From Alloscardovia macacae (lineage in GTDB: Bacteria; Actinomycetota; Actinomycetes; Actinomycetales; Bifidobacteriaceae), in assembly GCF_002259705.1 (NCBI RefSeq), contig NZ_MWWT01000010.1, forward strand, positions 1 through 35,377: a stretch of 35,377 nucleotides of DNA, read 5' to 3'. Positions 15,653 to 24,382 of this stretch are shown one piece after another. The notes beneath the pieces are model-generated. The model ran no database searches. It was not told the origin of the DNA and was given only the letters and a program-made list of their open reading frames with translations. The number at the start of each line of letters is the position of its first letter. Within the stretch, counting starts at the first letter, position 1. The position numbers and the translations under genes are program-made.

Positions 15653-17521
15653 TTATTCCTTATCGTCATCCACTACTTCAGCATCGACGACGTCATCACC
15701 ATCAGCCGAAGTGGAGGAAGAATTGGCAGAACCAGCAGAAGCGGAAGCAGCGCCGTCAGCAGGCTGCTGAGCGTACAGAGCCTCGCCTATCTTCTGCGCG
15801 GCCGTCATCAGCTCGGACTGCGCGGTCTTCACGGCCTCGATGTCCTCGCCCTTCAGAGCCTCCTTCAGAGCGTTCACCTTCGCGGTCACGTCAGAGGCGA
15901 CCTCGTCGGAAAGCTTCTCCTTATTCTCGGACACGAGCTTCTCGGTCTGGTACGCGAAGGCCTCAGCCTGGTTACGCGTATCCACGTCCTCGCGGCGCTT
16001 CTTATCTTCCTCTTCGTGCGCCTGAGCTTCCTTCACCATGCGGTCTATCTCGTCCTTATCGAGGCCGGAACCACCGGAGATAGTCACCGACTGCTCCTTA
16101 CCCGTGCCCTTATCCTTAGCGGAGACGTGGACGATGCCGTTTGCATCGATATCGAAGGTCACCTCGATCTGAGGAACGCCGTGTGGAGCTGGAGCGATGC
16201 CGCCGAGCTCGAAGGTGCCCAGAGGCTTGTTATCGCGGGCGAATTCACGCTCACCCTGGTAGACCTGGATGAGTACGGAAGGCTGATTATCTTCTGCGGT
16301 GGAGAAGACTTCGCTGCGCTTCGTAGGAATAGCGGTGTTACGCTCGATGAGCTTCGTCATAATGCCGCCCTTCGTCTCGATACCGAGGCTCAGAGGGGTC
16401 ACGTCGATGAGCAGAACGTCCTTACGGTCGCCCTTGATCACGCCCGACTGCACAGCAGCGCCCACTGCCACGACCTCATCTGGGTTCACAGACTTATTCG
16501 CTTCGCGGCCGCCAGTGAGTTCCTTCACGAGCTCCTGCACAGCAGGCATACGAGTGGAGCCACCCACGAGCACCACGTGGTCTATCTGAGACACGGAGAT
16601 GCCCGAGTCTGCGAGTACAGCGTTAAATGGCTTGCGCGTGCGCTCGAGCAGGTCCGAAGTCATCTCTTCGAACTTTGCGCGCGTCAGCGTCTCATCCAGG
16701 TGAACTGGAGTTCCATCTGGAGCCATGGCCAGGTACTGCTGAGAGATGGTGGTGGACATGGAGGAGCTCAGCTCCTTCTTCGCCTGCTCTGCAGCTTCCT
16801 TCAGGCGGCGGGTAGCTATCTTATCCTTCGAGACGTCCACGCCGTACTTGTTCTTTACTTCCGTGACGATCCAGTCGATGATGGCCTGATCCCAGTCATC
16901 ACCACCGAGGCGGTTATCACCATTCGTGGCCTGCACCTGGATGGTAGCGAAGCCATCTTCGTCATCCTTACCGATCTCCAGCAGGGAGACGTCGAAGGTA
17001 CCGCCACCGAGGTCGAAGACGAGGATGCGCTCGTCTTCCTTACCCTTTTCGAGGCCGTACGCCAGCGCTGCTGCGGTAGGCTCGTTAATAATGCGCAGGA
17101 CGTTCAAGCCTGCGATGGTGCCTGCATCCTTCGTAGCCTGACGCTGTGCGTCGTTAAAGTACGCTGGGCAGGTGATGACAGCGTCGGTGACTGGCTCGCC
17201 GAGGTAAGCTTCAGCGTCACGCTTCAGCTTCATGAGAATCTGTGCGGAAATCTCCTGTGGCGTCCATTCCTTATCGTCTATCTTCACAGTCCAGTCCGTG
17301 CCCATGTGGCGCTTCACGGACGAGATAGTGCGGTCCACGTTCGTGACCGCCTGGCGCTTTGCTACTTCGCCGACGATGATTTCGCCGGACTTGCTGAAAG
17401 CGACGACCGATGGCGTCGTGCGCGAACCTTCTGCGTTCACGATAACCGTCGGCTGACCGCCCTCGAGTGTAGCGATGCAGGAGTTCGTGGTACCTAAATC
17501 TATGCCTACTGCGCGACCCAT
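15653..17521 (-). CDS. dnaK: Hsp70 chaperone DnaK
   Basis: The product is 622 residues, full length. The ATPase domain starts with [10 protein letters not shown] (6-15) and includes the phosphate-2 loop [10 protein letters not shown] and [12 protein letters not shown]. The substrate domain begins at [13 protein letters not shown], and the end is the acidic tail [14 protein letters not shown]. It folds and protects proteins with DnaJ and GrpE and acts as co-repressor with HspR. I use the ATG at 17521 (AAAGGA upstream) because [10 protein letters not shown] is the standard start; an upstream extension is low-complexity Tyr/Thr/Arg leader sequence. It is the first gene of the operon, behind HAIR operators. 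Confidence 0.98.
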   Translation of the reverse strand: MGRAVGIDLGTTNSCIATLEGGQPTVIVNAEGSRTTPSVVAFSKSGEIIVGEVAKRQAVTNVDRTISSVKRHMGTDWTVKIDDKEWTPQEISAQILMKLKRDAEAYLGEPVTDAVITCPAYFNDAQRQATKDAGTIAGLNVLRIINEPTAAALAYGLEKGKEDERILVFDLGGGTFDVSLLEIGKDDEDGFATIQVQATNGDNRLGGDDWDQAIIDWIVTEVKNKYGVDVSKDKIATRRLKEAAEQAKKELSSSMSTTISQQYLAMAPDGTPVHLDETLTRAKFEEMTSDLLERTRKPFNAVLADSGISVSQIDHVVLVGGSTRMPAVQELVKELTGGREANKSVNPDEVVAVGAAVQSGVIKGDRKDVLLIDVTPLSLGIETKGGIMTKLIERNTAIPTKRSEVFSTAEDNQPSVLIQVYQGEREFARDNKPLGTFELGGIAPAPHGVPQIEVTFDIDANGIVHVSAKDKGTGKEQSVTISGGSGLDKDEIDRMVKEAQAHEEEDKKRREDVDTRNQAEAFAYQTEKLVSENKEKLSDEVASDVTAKVNALKEALKGEDIEAVKTAQSELMTAAQKIGEALYAQQPADGAASASAGSANSSSTSADGDDVVDAEVVDDDKE

Positions 17522-17600
17522 AATGTATGTCCTTTCTGTGCGCGTTCTGCGTGTGTACGTGTACGTATGTACGTATGTACGCTTCATTCTGACGTTTCTA

Positions 17601-17660
17601 AAGTTGAGCTGCTGAATATCAACTTTTCAACTTTCTAAACTTGAGTCTACCTCACTCAAC
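17601..17660 (-). promoter_or_regulatory. dnaK operator region with two HAIR-type sites
   Basis: At 17640-17660 CTTGAGT, 7 nt and ACTCAAC differ from the HspR consensus CTTGAGT-N7-ACTCAAG at one base. A second, weaker site (AAGTTGA at 17601-17607, TCAACTT at 17619-17625) lies closer to the gene. This is the expected HspR target in a family known to autoregulate through it. Confidence 0.85.
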
Positions 17661-17749
17661 TTTTATTTGGCAAATTTATTCCCGGGCGTTTCACACTTTT
17701 TTCGCATGGGGGGTGGGGAGAAAAGACCCGAAAGATTTAGCCGGTCGTC

Positions 17750-17817
17750 TACTTTTTGCTAAACGGCGTATTTTGAGAGTCGCAGACCTCCTAAAATGCG
17801 CCGTTTAGCAAAAAGTA
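17750..17817. other. Large 25-bp hairpin between dnaK and the coiled-coil surface gene
   Basis: The 25-nt arms (17750-17774 and 17793-17817) match with a single G:T-type mismatch and an 18-nt loop. One arm begins TACTTTTTGC and the other ends GCAAAAAGTA. It lies about 90 bp upstream of the HAIR site and downstream of the terminator of the surface gene. It may be a second terminator, or a binding site of unknown type. Confidence 0.65.
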
Positions 17818-17860
17818 CTCTATCCGCATAGCACACGAGACTTCCCACCCCGAAAATACA

Positions 17861-17897
17861 TCGTGGGTGTGAAGTCATTCAGACTCCACACCCACGA
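17861..17897 (-). terminator. Terminator of the coiled-coil surface gene
   Basis: TCGTGGGTGTG (17861-17871) pairs with CACACCCACGA (17887-17897) 28 nt past the stop codon; on the minus strand it is followed by a short T-rich stretch. Confidence 0.7.
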
Positions 17898-17925
17898 AAG
17901 AAAACGGAAGAATTGACCTTAAAGC

Positions 17926-20520
17926 CTACTCTTCACGACGCTTCACGCCAGCCATGCTCACACCCAGCATCAGCGCCACAAGCGAGGACGCAGCCAGCGC
18001 CTCTACGCTCACACCCGTCTTCGCCAGACGCGTGCTATACATGGCCGTGCGAGCAGGCACAGGCTTACCGTCCGCGCCCACAGCCATACCAGCCACAGTC
18101 ACGCTACCAGCAGCACCCTGACGAGCAGCCTCTTCCGCAGCCTTCTGAGCAGCAGCGCGATCCGCGATAGCCTGTCGATGCGAGGCAGCCTCAGAACGGA
18201 AGGCTGCAGCCTGAGCCAGCAGACCCTGCCACTTCGCATACGCCGCATCATACACGCCCTGCGCCGCAGTCACATCCGCGTGCGCAGCATCCGCAGCCGT
18301 ATGCGCTGCCGTCGCAGCCAGTAAGAGAGCGTCCTTCTGTGCAGCAAGAGCCTGCACCGACGCGATACGCGCCTGAGAAGCCGCCACTACACCAGCAGCG
18401 TCATCGATACGCTTCTGCACAGCAGCCTGCGCATCCTGAGCCTTCTTCACATCCGCCTGAGCAGCCGTCACAGCCTGCTGAGCCGACGCATACGCTGCAT
18501 CCGCCTGCTTCTGTACACCCTGAGCCTGAGCCAGCTTCGCATTCGCAGCATCCAGAGCCTTCTGCGAAGCGTCCAGCTTCGCCTGAGCCTGAGCCAGCAA
18601 AGCAGTAGCATTCTGCACATCAGACACGTGTGCAGTCGCTACAGCCGACGCAGCCTGAGCATCCTTCACCTTCTGCTGTGCCTGAGCATACGCATCCGCA
18701 GACTTCTTCGCCGCATCCTGAGCCGCGGTGAGAGCCTCCTGAGCATCCGTCACAGCCTTATCCGCAGCCGTCTTCTTCGCCTGCGCATCCGCGAGCTTTG
18801 TCTGCGCATCCGCGAGAGCCTGCTTCTGCGCGTCGGTAGGCTGTGGGTTATGAACTGCGGCGTAATACTGATTTACCGCGGATATGAAGTCAGAGACGGA
18901 GAGCTGGGCATCTGATGGGTCTGAAGCACCAGCAAAACCACTCCTGCTAGTATACCAGTTACCATTCATATACTGAGTGGCAGCCAAAGCAAATGCCTTA
19001 TGTGATGCACGCACTAAATTAGTGTAGTGCCCGTCCGTTCCTTTAGGATTTTTAGGCTGTCCTACCCAGTTGCCGTCATATCGGTATTGCTCGTAGGAAG
19101 GATTCTCCTTCACATAGTCGTCAAAATTCTTCTTTTCCCCTGTATACCAACCGTCAAATGTATTTCTTGCCAACTCCTCATCAGAAGAATATGAAACGGT
19201 TCCAACAGGGAATCCTGAATTTGCTTCCGCATGAAGATTTTCCAAAGCGTGAGTGGTATTCTTATCCATCTTGCTTGAAGATGCATGGGAATTATTCAGC
19301 ACAGCCCACTTCAGATTCCATATCTCATCTACCAGCGTAGCGAGATCCACCTTCAGTTCAGACTGGCCTTCGCTAGCACGCAAACGGTTCACATATGGGT
19401 ACATGGCCAGAGACTTCTTCAGCATCTCGAGCGAACCCGGATCATTCGGATCAGCGTAGTTCAGATTAATACCCTTTGTCTTACTCTCCTCCACATAATC
19501 CTTCGCACGCTGTATCAGCGTGTTCGCCGTCGCCTCATCTATCTTCTTGTTATCACGAAGATACTCCAGCAGACCGATAACGCCCGAATCTATCTTATTC
19601 TGATCCACCTTCGACGCATCATCCACCACCTTCTTCGCCGCATCCACAGCAGCCTGAGCAGACGTCACATCATCCGACGCAGTCTTCGCATCCACCTCAG
19701 CCTTCGTCACAGCAGACTGAGCACCAGGCACAGCAGCAGCATCCGTTTCAGACTTACTCTTCGCAGCATCTGCAGCACTCACAGCAGCATCCGCAGCAGC
19801 TTTCGCCTCATCCGCCTTCTTCTGCGCATCAGCCACAGTCTCGGACGTATTCGCGCGAGCCTCATCCCGAGCTTTCGTATCCGCAGCCACCGTAGCCGCA
19901 GCAGCGTCCACATCCTTCTGAGCAGAAGCCGTATCCGAAGCCGCCTTATCCGCAGCCGACTTCTTCCCGTCAGCATCCTTCTGCGCATCAGCCACAGCAT
20001 CCGTAGCCTTCGTCACAGCAGCATCCGTAGCTACCTTTTCCGCCTTCGCCGCATCAGAATCCTTCTGAGCCGACGCTATCTTCGCATTCTCATCCTTCAC
20101 GATGGTCGATGCATTCGTCGCATCAGACACCTTCGAGTCTGCATCCTTCGCTGCAGCATCCGCATCAGCAGCCTTCTTCGCCGCATCGTCTCGTGCCACC
20201 GCCGCTGGATCCACCTCGTTCGCCTTCACGTCCGAGGCATCTTTTTCTGCTGCGTCAGCGGAAGCGTCTGCCTTCTTCGCTGCAGCCTCATCCTTCTCGT
20301 CCTGAGTAGGCTCGGCTGGCTGAGCTTCTGTCCTCGTTTCCGCTACGACAGGATTTTCCGGCTGGTCCGCTGGCTGTTCAGCCTCAGCCCCGAGCGCGGT
20401 ACCCACCGTCCCGAATGCCACTGCAGCCGTCGCTACAGACACGCCGGCTACGCTCATACCCACGATACGTGCTGCCGAGTTTTCCTTTTCTTCTCCATGC
20501 TTTCCGCGATTCGTTCGCAT
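17926..20520 (-). CDS. Wall-anchored alanine-rich coiled-coil surface protein with a CAP-like domain
   Basis: The product is 864 residues. Residues 1-45 are a signal peptide (basic start, Ala/Val-rich core, cleavage near ALGA). Residues ~65-305 and ~560-800 are Ala/Asp/Lys/Gln-rich heptad-like coiled coil. Between them (~360-555) is a globular part resembling the CAP/SCP fold (YVNRLRASEG, THALENLHAEAN, ASHKAFALAATQYMNGNWY). The C-terminus has LAKTG at 832-836, a hydrophobic helix and KRREE, so sortase should attach it to the wall. The DNA of the globular part (about 18890-19330) is clearly richer in A/T than the flanking coiled-coil DNA. Related proteins in Gram-positive bacteria are adhesins. 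The ATG has GAGGT nearby. The CAP assignment is moderate. Confidence 0.85.
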   Translation of the reverse strand: MRTNRGKHGEEKENSAARIVGMSVAGVSVATAAVAFGTVGTALGAEAEQPADQPENPVVAETRTEAQPAEPTQDEKDEAAAKKADASADAAEKDASDVKANEVDPAAVARDDAAKKAADADAAAKDADSKVSDATNASTIVKDENAKIASAQKDSDAAKAEKVATDAAVTKATDAVADAQKDADGKKSAADKAASDTASAQKDVDAAAATVAADTKARDEARANTSETVADAQKKADEAKAAADAAVSAADAAKSKSETDAAAVPGAQSAVTKAEVDAKTASDDVTSAQAAVDAAKKVVDDASKVDQNKIDSGVIGLLEYLRDNKKIDEATANTLIQRAKDYVEESKTKGINLNYADPNDPGSLEMLKKSLAMYPYVNRLRASEGQSELKVDLATLVDEIWNLKWAVLNNSHASSSKMDKNTTHALENLHAEANSGFPVGTVSYSSDEELARNTFDGWYTGEKKNFDDYVKENPSYEQYRYDGNWVGQPKNPKGTDGHYTNLVRASHKAFALAATQYMNGNWYTSRSGFAGASDPSDAQLSVSDFISAVNQYYAAVHNPQPTDAQKQALADAQTKLADAQAKKTAADKAVTDAQEALTAAQDAAKKSADAYAQAQQKVKDAQAASAVATAHVSDVQNATALLAQAQAKLDASQKALDAANAKLAQAQGVQKQADAAYASAQQAVTAAQADVKKAQDAQAAVQKRIDDAAGVVAASQARIASVQALAAQKDALLLAATAAHTAADAAHADVTAAQGVYDAAYAKWQGLLAQAAAFRSEAASHRQAIADRAAAQKAAEEAARQGAAGSVTVAGMAVGADGKPVPARTAMYSTRLAKTGVSVEALAASSLVALMLGVSMAGVKRREE

Positions 20521-20700
20521 AATATACCTCTATTTCTCGTTATGCTTTGTTTCTGTTTATTCGGACGACTTTCTGTCCGCACCGTGCTTCATATGGCCAA
20601 TTCTTCCTCTACTTGCTCCTCTCTCCCCGGGGACAGTGGGCTGGCATCTTTCGGGAATCCAGCCCACGTATCCGAGTATTCGCGTAGAGTAGCGGACTGT
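20521..20700 (-). terminator. Intergenic region with hairpin terminator of the peptidase gene
   Basis: GTGGGCTGG (20636-20644) pairs with CCAGCCCAC (20659-20667) around a 14-nt loop, 33 nt past the stop codon of the upstream gene. The T-run is weak. The remainder is the leader of the coiled-coil surface gene. Confidence 0.55.
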
Positions 20701-22914
20701 CTAGCGACGACGCATCGTCACCATCACAGCACCAGAAGCTATGACCATCAGCATGACCACGCTCAGAGCAGCCACATTTACGCCAGTCTGTGCGAGCTTG
20801 CGCGACCCCGCCTTCACAGCCTTACCTGCAGACTTACCAGCAGTCTTTACCTGCTTCTCATCCTTCTTCTCGGCAGAAGGCTGATTCTCAGGCTTCACGT
20901 CTGGGCCTGTTTCAGGCTTATTCGCAGGATTCGTCGGAGGAGTCACAGGAACGTCCGGCACCTCCGCCGCAGGGCGGAAGGACGCCACACTACAGATAGG
21001 AGGATACTGACCATCAGCAGGAATCGTTCCATTAATCATGTGATTCAGGATAATGTCATTCGCGCATTCGTAACCAGGCTCCGTCCTGCTAAAAGCGACA
21101 TGCTGAGCACCTTCTACAGTAAGCTCCGTACCAAAAAGAGCCTTCGCGAGAACTTCGCCATTTTCATAGGCAGTTGCCGGGTCGTTACGCGTAGACACCA
21201 CAAGCACATTCGGGAGATTCTCTATAGGAGTACCCGCCGCAAGGCTACCAGCGAATGGCCATGCATCACAGATATACAGGTTCCCTATATCGTGATACTG
21301 AGCGCCTGGATCCGTAAATGGAGAAACCGCATAATACATCTTGTTAACCTGAATATAATTCGCTACAGACGCCCCTGCTGGATTCGCATGATCCGCACAG
21401 GAAATCGTATTAAATGGCGCTCTTCCGTAACCGCCTGTAGATCGAGCATTATCATAGAGACGAGTAAAGCCAGAATCTACTTTGCCCTCATGTATTTGCT
21501 GAAGACCATACGCTACAGTAGGCCATGAATTCTGCGAGTACATACCTCCCTCTAACGCAGTAACAGCTGTGTCAAAACTTAAACTCATCGTAAAGCTGTA
21601 AGATTTACCAGGGAAGAGGACTTCCTTAAGAGGATGAGTAGTCAGCGGACGCAAGATATTCTGCACCTGCTGTGTAGCAAGACTAGTAGTATCGTCAGCT
21701 AAATCACCCTCATGCGGCTGAACATCATCGAGAAGCAAAGGGCATACTGCTACCTCATCACTGGAAATGCCTCCATCAGTAATTTCTTTCCACGACTTTG
21801 TATTTCCCTTCAGACTATAGCACCATTGAGCAAATTTCTCATACGTAGCCTGGAATTCCTTACCCTGCGAAAGATAATGTGCATTTAATTCTCTCAGCTT
21901 TTCATCGCTGAGATTTGGCGTCTTGTCAGCTTGTGTAGGCGCAGTGCTTTCGAACGGATTCAGAGCACCGTCCAGAGTAAATCTACCCACATTCTGAGGG
22001 AAGTTCTGTGCATATACATACCCCAGACGGGTACCGTAGGATAGTCCTATAAAGTTCAGCTTTTCTTCACCGAGAACACTACGAAGTACATCCATATCCC
22101 GAGCAGCATTTGTGGTCCCTACATTGCGAAGGAAAAGCTCACGCTTTGCTGCATCAAAACCTAAAGCCTTACCGGTATATTCGAAGCACGAATTCACATA
22201 CTTCTTCGTCCCGTTAATATTAGATTCTGTTTCTTTCGCTATATCAGTGGTATATAGAGAGGGATCTCCAGCGGTGACATCTCTCCATTCCTTCGTAGCA
22301 CACTGAGAGAACGGCAGAGACTGCCCCACTCCTCGCGGATCGATACCTACGAGATCATAATTCTCATTAAGCTTCTTCATCTGTTCAGACCATCGCATCA
22401 TATTCTGCACATAGGAAGCAGCTGAACCGCCTGGACCACCGTTATTAAAAACTATGGCCCCTTTCCGCTGACTTGTAGCAGGGAATGCGGTCACATATAA
22501 TGCGATATTTCCAGCACTCGTGTTCGAGTAGTCGATAGGCACTACGAGATATCCGCTATATTCCGTGGTACCTTCATCAGTTTTTTTATCTGTAAGCTTC
22601 TGCGCATAGTAAGCTTCGAGCCCCGCAGGTACAGTACCAGTAGCCGCTCCTCCAGACAGAGGCTCGCCTATGCGGTAGTTCCCATCAGCTTGCTTGAAGG
22701 CCTCTGCATAATACTGAATCTGCTTCTTCAAATCCTCATCACTAATAGGATCCGGAGCCGTAGGATCGGTAGTGGTGGTCTCCGTTGTCGTAGGAGTCTC
22801 CGCCGGAGGCGTATCATTATCAGCAGCATGTGCAGGTAGTACAGCGAAAAGCGACAGCGCCATCGCTGAGGCGAGCATAGCACTCGCCAGTCGTGTGGTC
22901 AGCTTGGTAGCCAT
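20701..22914 (-). CDS. Wall-anchored tripeptidyl-aminopeptidase-like alpha/beta hydrolase
   Basis: The product is 737 residues. A signal peptide ends near PAHA (residues 27-30). The hydrolase has the oxyanion loop NGGPGGSA (158-165), the nucleophile Ser292 in GLSYGT, and a TAP-like C-terminal domain with Asp578 (TRNDP) and His605 (GAQHVAF), the expected catalytic triad. This family removes tripeptides or related units from the N-termini of exported proteins and peptides. LAQTG (707-711), a hydrophobic helix and MRRR direct sortase anchoring, which is less common than free secretion for this family. Most of the gene (about 21300-22660) is A/T-richer than its neighbours. An 11-base G run lies 45 nt before the start codon. 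GGGAG serves as ribosome site. Confidence 0.9.
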   Translation of the reverse strand: MATKLTTRLASAMLASAMALSLFAVLPAHAADNDTPPAETPTTTETTTTDPTAPDPISDEDLKKQIQYYAEAFKQADGNYRIGEPLSGGAATGTVPAGLEAYYAQKLTDKKTDEGTTEYSGYLVVPIDYSNTSAGNIALYVTAFPATSQRKGAIVFNNGGPGGSAASYVQNMMRWSEQMKKLNENYDLVGIDPRGVGQSLPFSQCATKEWRDVTAGDPSLYTTDIAKETESNINGTKKYVNSCFEYTGKALGFDAAKRELFLRNVGTTNAARDMDVLRSVLGEEKLNFIGLSYGTRLGYVYAQNFPQNVGRFTLDGALNPFESTAPTQADKTPNLSDEKLRELNAHYLSQGKEFQATYEKFAQWCYSLKGNTKSWKEITDGGISSDEVAVCPLLLDDVQPHEGDLADDTTSLATQQVQNILRPLTTHPLKEVLFPGKSYSFTMSLSFDTAVTALEGGMYSQNSWPTVAYGLQQIHEGKVDSGFTRLYDNARSTGGYGRAPFNTISCADHANPAGASVANYIQVNKMYYAVSPFTDPGAQYHDIGNLYICDAWPFAGSLAAGTPIENLPNVLVVSTRNDPATAYENGEVLAKALFGTELTVEGAQHVAFSRTEPGYECANDIILNHMINGTIPADGQYPPICSVASFRPAAEVPDVPVTPPTNPANKPETGPDVKPENQPSAEKKDEKQVKTAGKSAGKAVKAGSRKLAQTGVNVAALSVVMLMVIASGAVMVTMRRR

Positions 22915-22959
22915 AGTGATTTCTCCCTATTTCACTCTTTGTTCCCCATTTCCTTGATA

Positions 22960-22970
22960 CCCCCCCCCCC
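22960..22970 (-). promoter_or_regulatory. 11-base homopolymeric C/G tract upstream of the peptidase gene
   Basis: The tract reads eleven C on plus, eleven G on the coding strand, 45 nt upstream of the ATG at 22914. It is directly followed by TATCAA, a possible -10, so it may lie in the promoter spacer. Tracts of this length slip readily during replication and often switch expression. Confidence 0.6.
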
Positions 22971-23063
22971 GAGACTCTTTTTGGGGTCTAATGGTCGTTG
23001 TAACACTCTGGATGGGAGAGTATCGGTATGGGGACTGGCCAGAATCGTTGGGTTTCCTAAGGA

Positions 23064-23342
23064 GTGACATATCCGTCTCGTTTAGCGATGTATTTCGCTC
23101 GGCGTGTCGAGTACGTACGTTTAATGTGTTATGAAGGATTAAATTACACGCAAGCCGCACTCTCTGCAGGAGTCTGCAGGAGTATCGAAACATACGTAGA
23201 CGATCACGCTATTCCAGGACATGAGGAAGGCGATGTGATGTGTGAAGCGAAGAACCAGAGTGCTATCGCTACCCCGCTAGAACGCACGATCAGCCCTCAG
23301 CCGCCTCACACATTCCACTCCATCACCACGCGATCCGCGTGA
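23064..23342 (+). pseudogene. Fragment with helix-turn-helix resembling a transposase N-terminus
   Basis: A 92-codon frame starts with GTG inside AAGGAGTG. Residues 9-40 (YFARRVEYVRLM, then NYTQAALSAGV and R-S-I-E-T) resemble the helix-turn-helix of IS3- or IS30-type transposases. The rest is unlike any domain I know and runs into the 3' end of the phosphatase gene on the other strand. It is probably a remnant of a mobile element. The rest of 22971-23305 shows no other gene. Confidence 0.3.
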
Positions 23343-24010
23343 TGCCAGCCGAGTACGCAGAAGTGAGCGGTGTCGAGCTTAAAATGGCGTGCACAGTCTA
23401 CAGGCAGTCCTAGCCACACAGTCGTCAAAATCCGCAGAATATGCGCATGCGCCACACAGAGCACATCCTCACCCGCTTCGAGCGCAGGCAGCGCAGCCTG
23501 AATCACCCCGGTCACACGTTCAGCAGCCTGTTCGGCGGACTCGCCCACACCAGAGACCACCCGCATAGGCCCGACGCCATCCACATCTTCCACGCGCTCC
23601 CCCCGCAGCGAAGCAGGCAAAGCAAGAGGCCCCGTGTCCCACACATTCCAGCTCTCCACACCGAGAGCCTCAGCCACCTCGAAGCGCGTGCGCCCTTCTG
23701 CTGGACCGTAGTCGAACTCCATGAGCCCCGGCTCGCTTCGAAATTCCGTAAAACCAGCCAGACGAGCCGTCGTCTGAGCTCGCACCAGCGGCGAGACGAA
23801 AATCCGCTCCGGCGACAGCGACTCTCCCCGAAACACCCCGAAAGCCCGAAGCCGCTCTCCAGCCGCCCGAGCCTGCTCCTCACCCACAGCCGTCAGAGGT
23901 ATATTCGTGCGCCCTGTATACTGTCCACTTTCGCTCCACGCCGTCTGCCCGTGGCGCAGCATCAGGAGGCGTCCGCGCTGACGTCCGTCCTTAGTCTTAT
24001 GTTCGTTCAT
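23306..24010 (-). CDS. Histidine phosphatase (phosphoglycerate mutase-like)
   Basis: The product is 234 residues. The N-terminal RHGQTAWSESGQYTGRTNIPLT carries the phospho-accepting His20 of the RHG motif. The second His is in CVAHAHILRIL, and the branch also shows an Arg in SPLVRAQTTARLAG. Such enzymes remove phosphate from small metabolites; the exact substrate is open. I start at the ATG 24010 because the RHG motif then lies at the usual distance. No ribosome site precedes it, but TACTAT 7 nt upstream would place the transcript start on the ATG, suggesting a leaderless mRNA. It is divergent from the DUF4235 gene. Confidence 0.88.
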   Translation of the reverse strand: MNEHKTKDGRQRGRLLMLRHGQTAWSESGQYTGRTNIPLTAVGEEQARAAGERLRAFGVFRGESLSPERIFVSPLVRAQTTARLAGFTEFRSEPGLMEFDYGPAEGRTRFEVAEALGVESWNVWDTGPLALPASLRGERVEDVDGVGPMRVVSGVGESAEQAAERVTGVIQAALPALEAGEDVLCVAHAHILRILTTVWLGLPVDCARHFKLDTAHFCVLGWHHADRVVMEWNV

Positions 24011-24050
24011 ACTTTGTATAGTATCCACACTATGCGATAATGCGTATATG
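24008..24050. promoter_or_regulatory. Compact divergent promoter, leaderless on both sides
   Basis: Only 37 bp separate the two start codons. On plus, GATAAT (24036-24041) lies 6 nt before the ATG at 24048. On minus, TACTAT lies 7 nt before the ATG at 24010. Neither start has a ribosome site, so both -10 boxes fit leaderless transcripts, which are frequent in Actinobacteria. Confidence 0.5.
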
Positions 24051-24362
24051 GACACTCAGCATACGATAGACCAGCTTCACCGCGCAGACGAACGCATTAA
24101 CGCCCAGCGAAACAGAATCAAAGCCGACCCGGATGATGCGTTCGATAAGCTCGTGAAGTTCGCCGTACCATCGGCGGCCGGCCTGCTCGCGGGAAAATTG
24201 GCCGAAATGGTCTGGAAGCGCGTCCGAGGAGAACGCGAGAACGACATCCTCGCCTCCATGGTCTTCGCGGCGCTGTCCGCGGCGCTCGGCTCGCTCATCA
24301 CGAGCCTGGCCACGCGCGGCTCGGAAGGCCTGGTCAGCGCTCGCCATAAGCGTAACGCGTAA
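24048..24362 (+). CDS. DUF4235 small membrane-associated protein
   Basis: The product is 104 residues. Features are FDKLVKFAVPSAAGLLAGKLAEMVWKRV, then a short charged link, then ASMVFAALSAALGSLITSLATRGSEG, i.e. two hydrophobic helices flanked by charge. This layout matches DUF4235, a family widespread in Actinobacteria without known function. The polar N-terminal 30 residues are extra. It starts without a ribosome site directly behind a -10 box and ends 20 nt before the nitroreductase gene, with which it may be co-transcribed. Confidence 0.75.
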   Translation: MDTQHTIDQLHRADERINAQRNRIKADPDDAFDKLVKFAVPSAAGLLAGKLAEMVWKRVRGERENDILASMVFAALSAALGSLITSLATRGSEGLVSARHKRNA

Positions 24363-24382
24363 GGAGCGCGTATGCTGGGAGC

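Noticed and set aside
15635-17497. Plus-strand frame opposite dnaK
   Set aside because: Shadow frames opposite dnaK are well known; there is no start signal and no domain.
19285-21528. Plus-strand frame of 747 codons across two surface genes
   Set aside because: It runs opposite two well supported minus-strand genes, consists of Arg/Ser/Leu/His-rich sequence and crosses the intergenic terminator.
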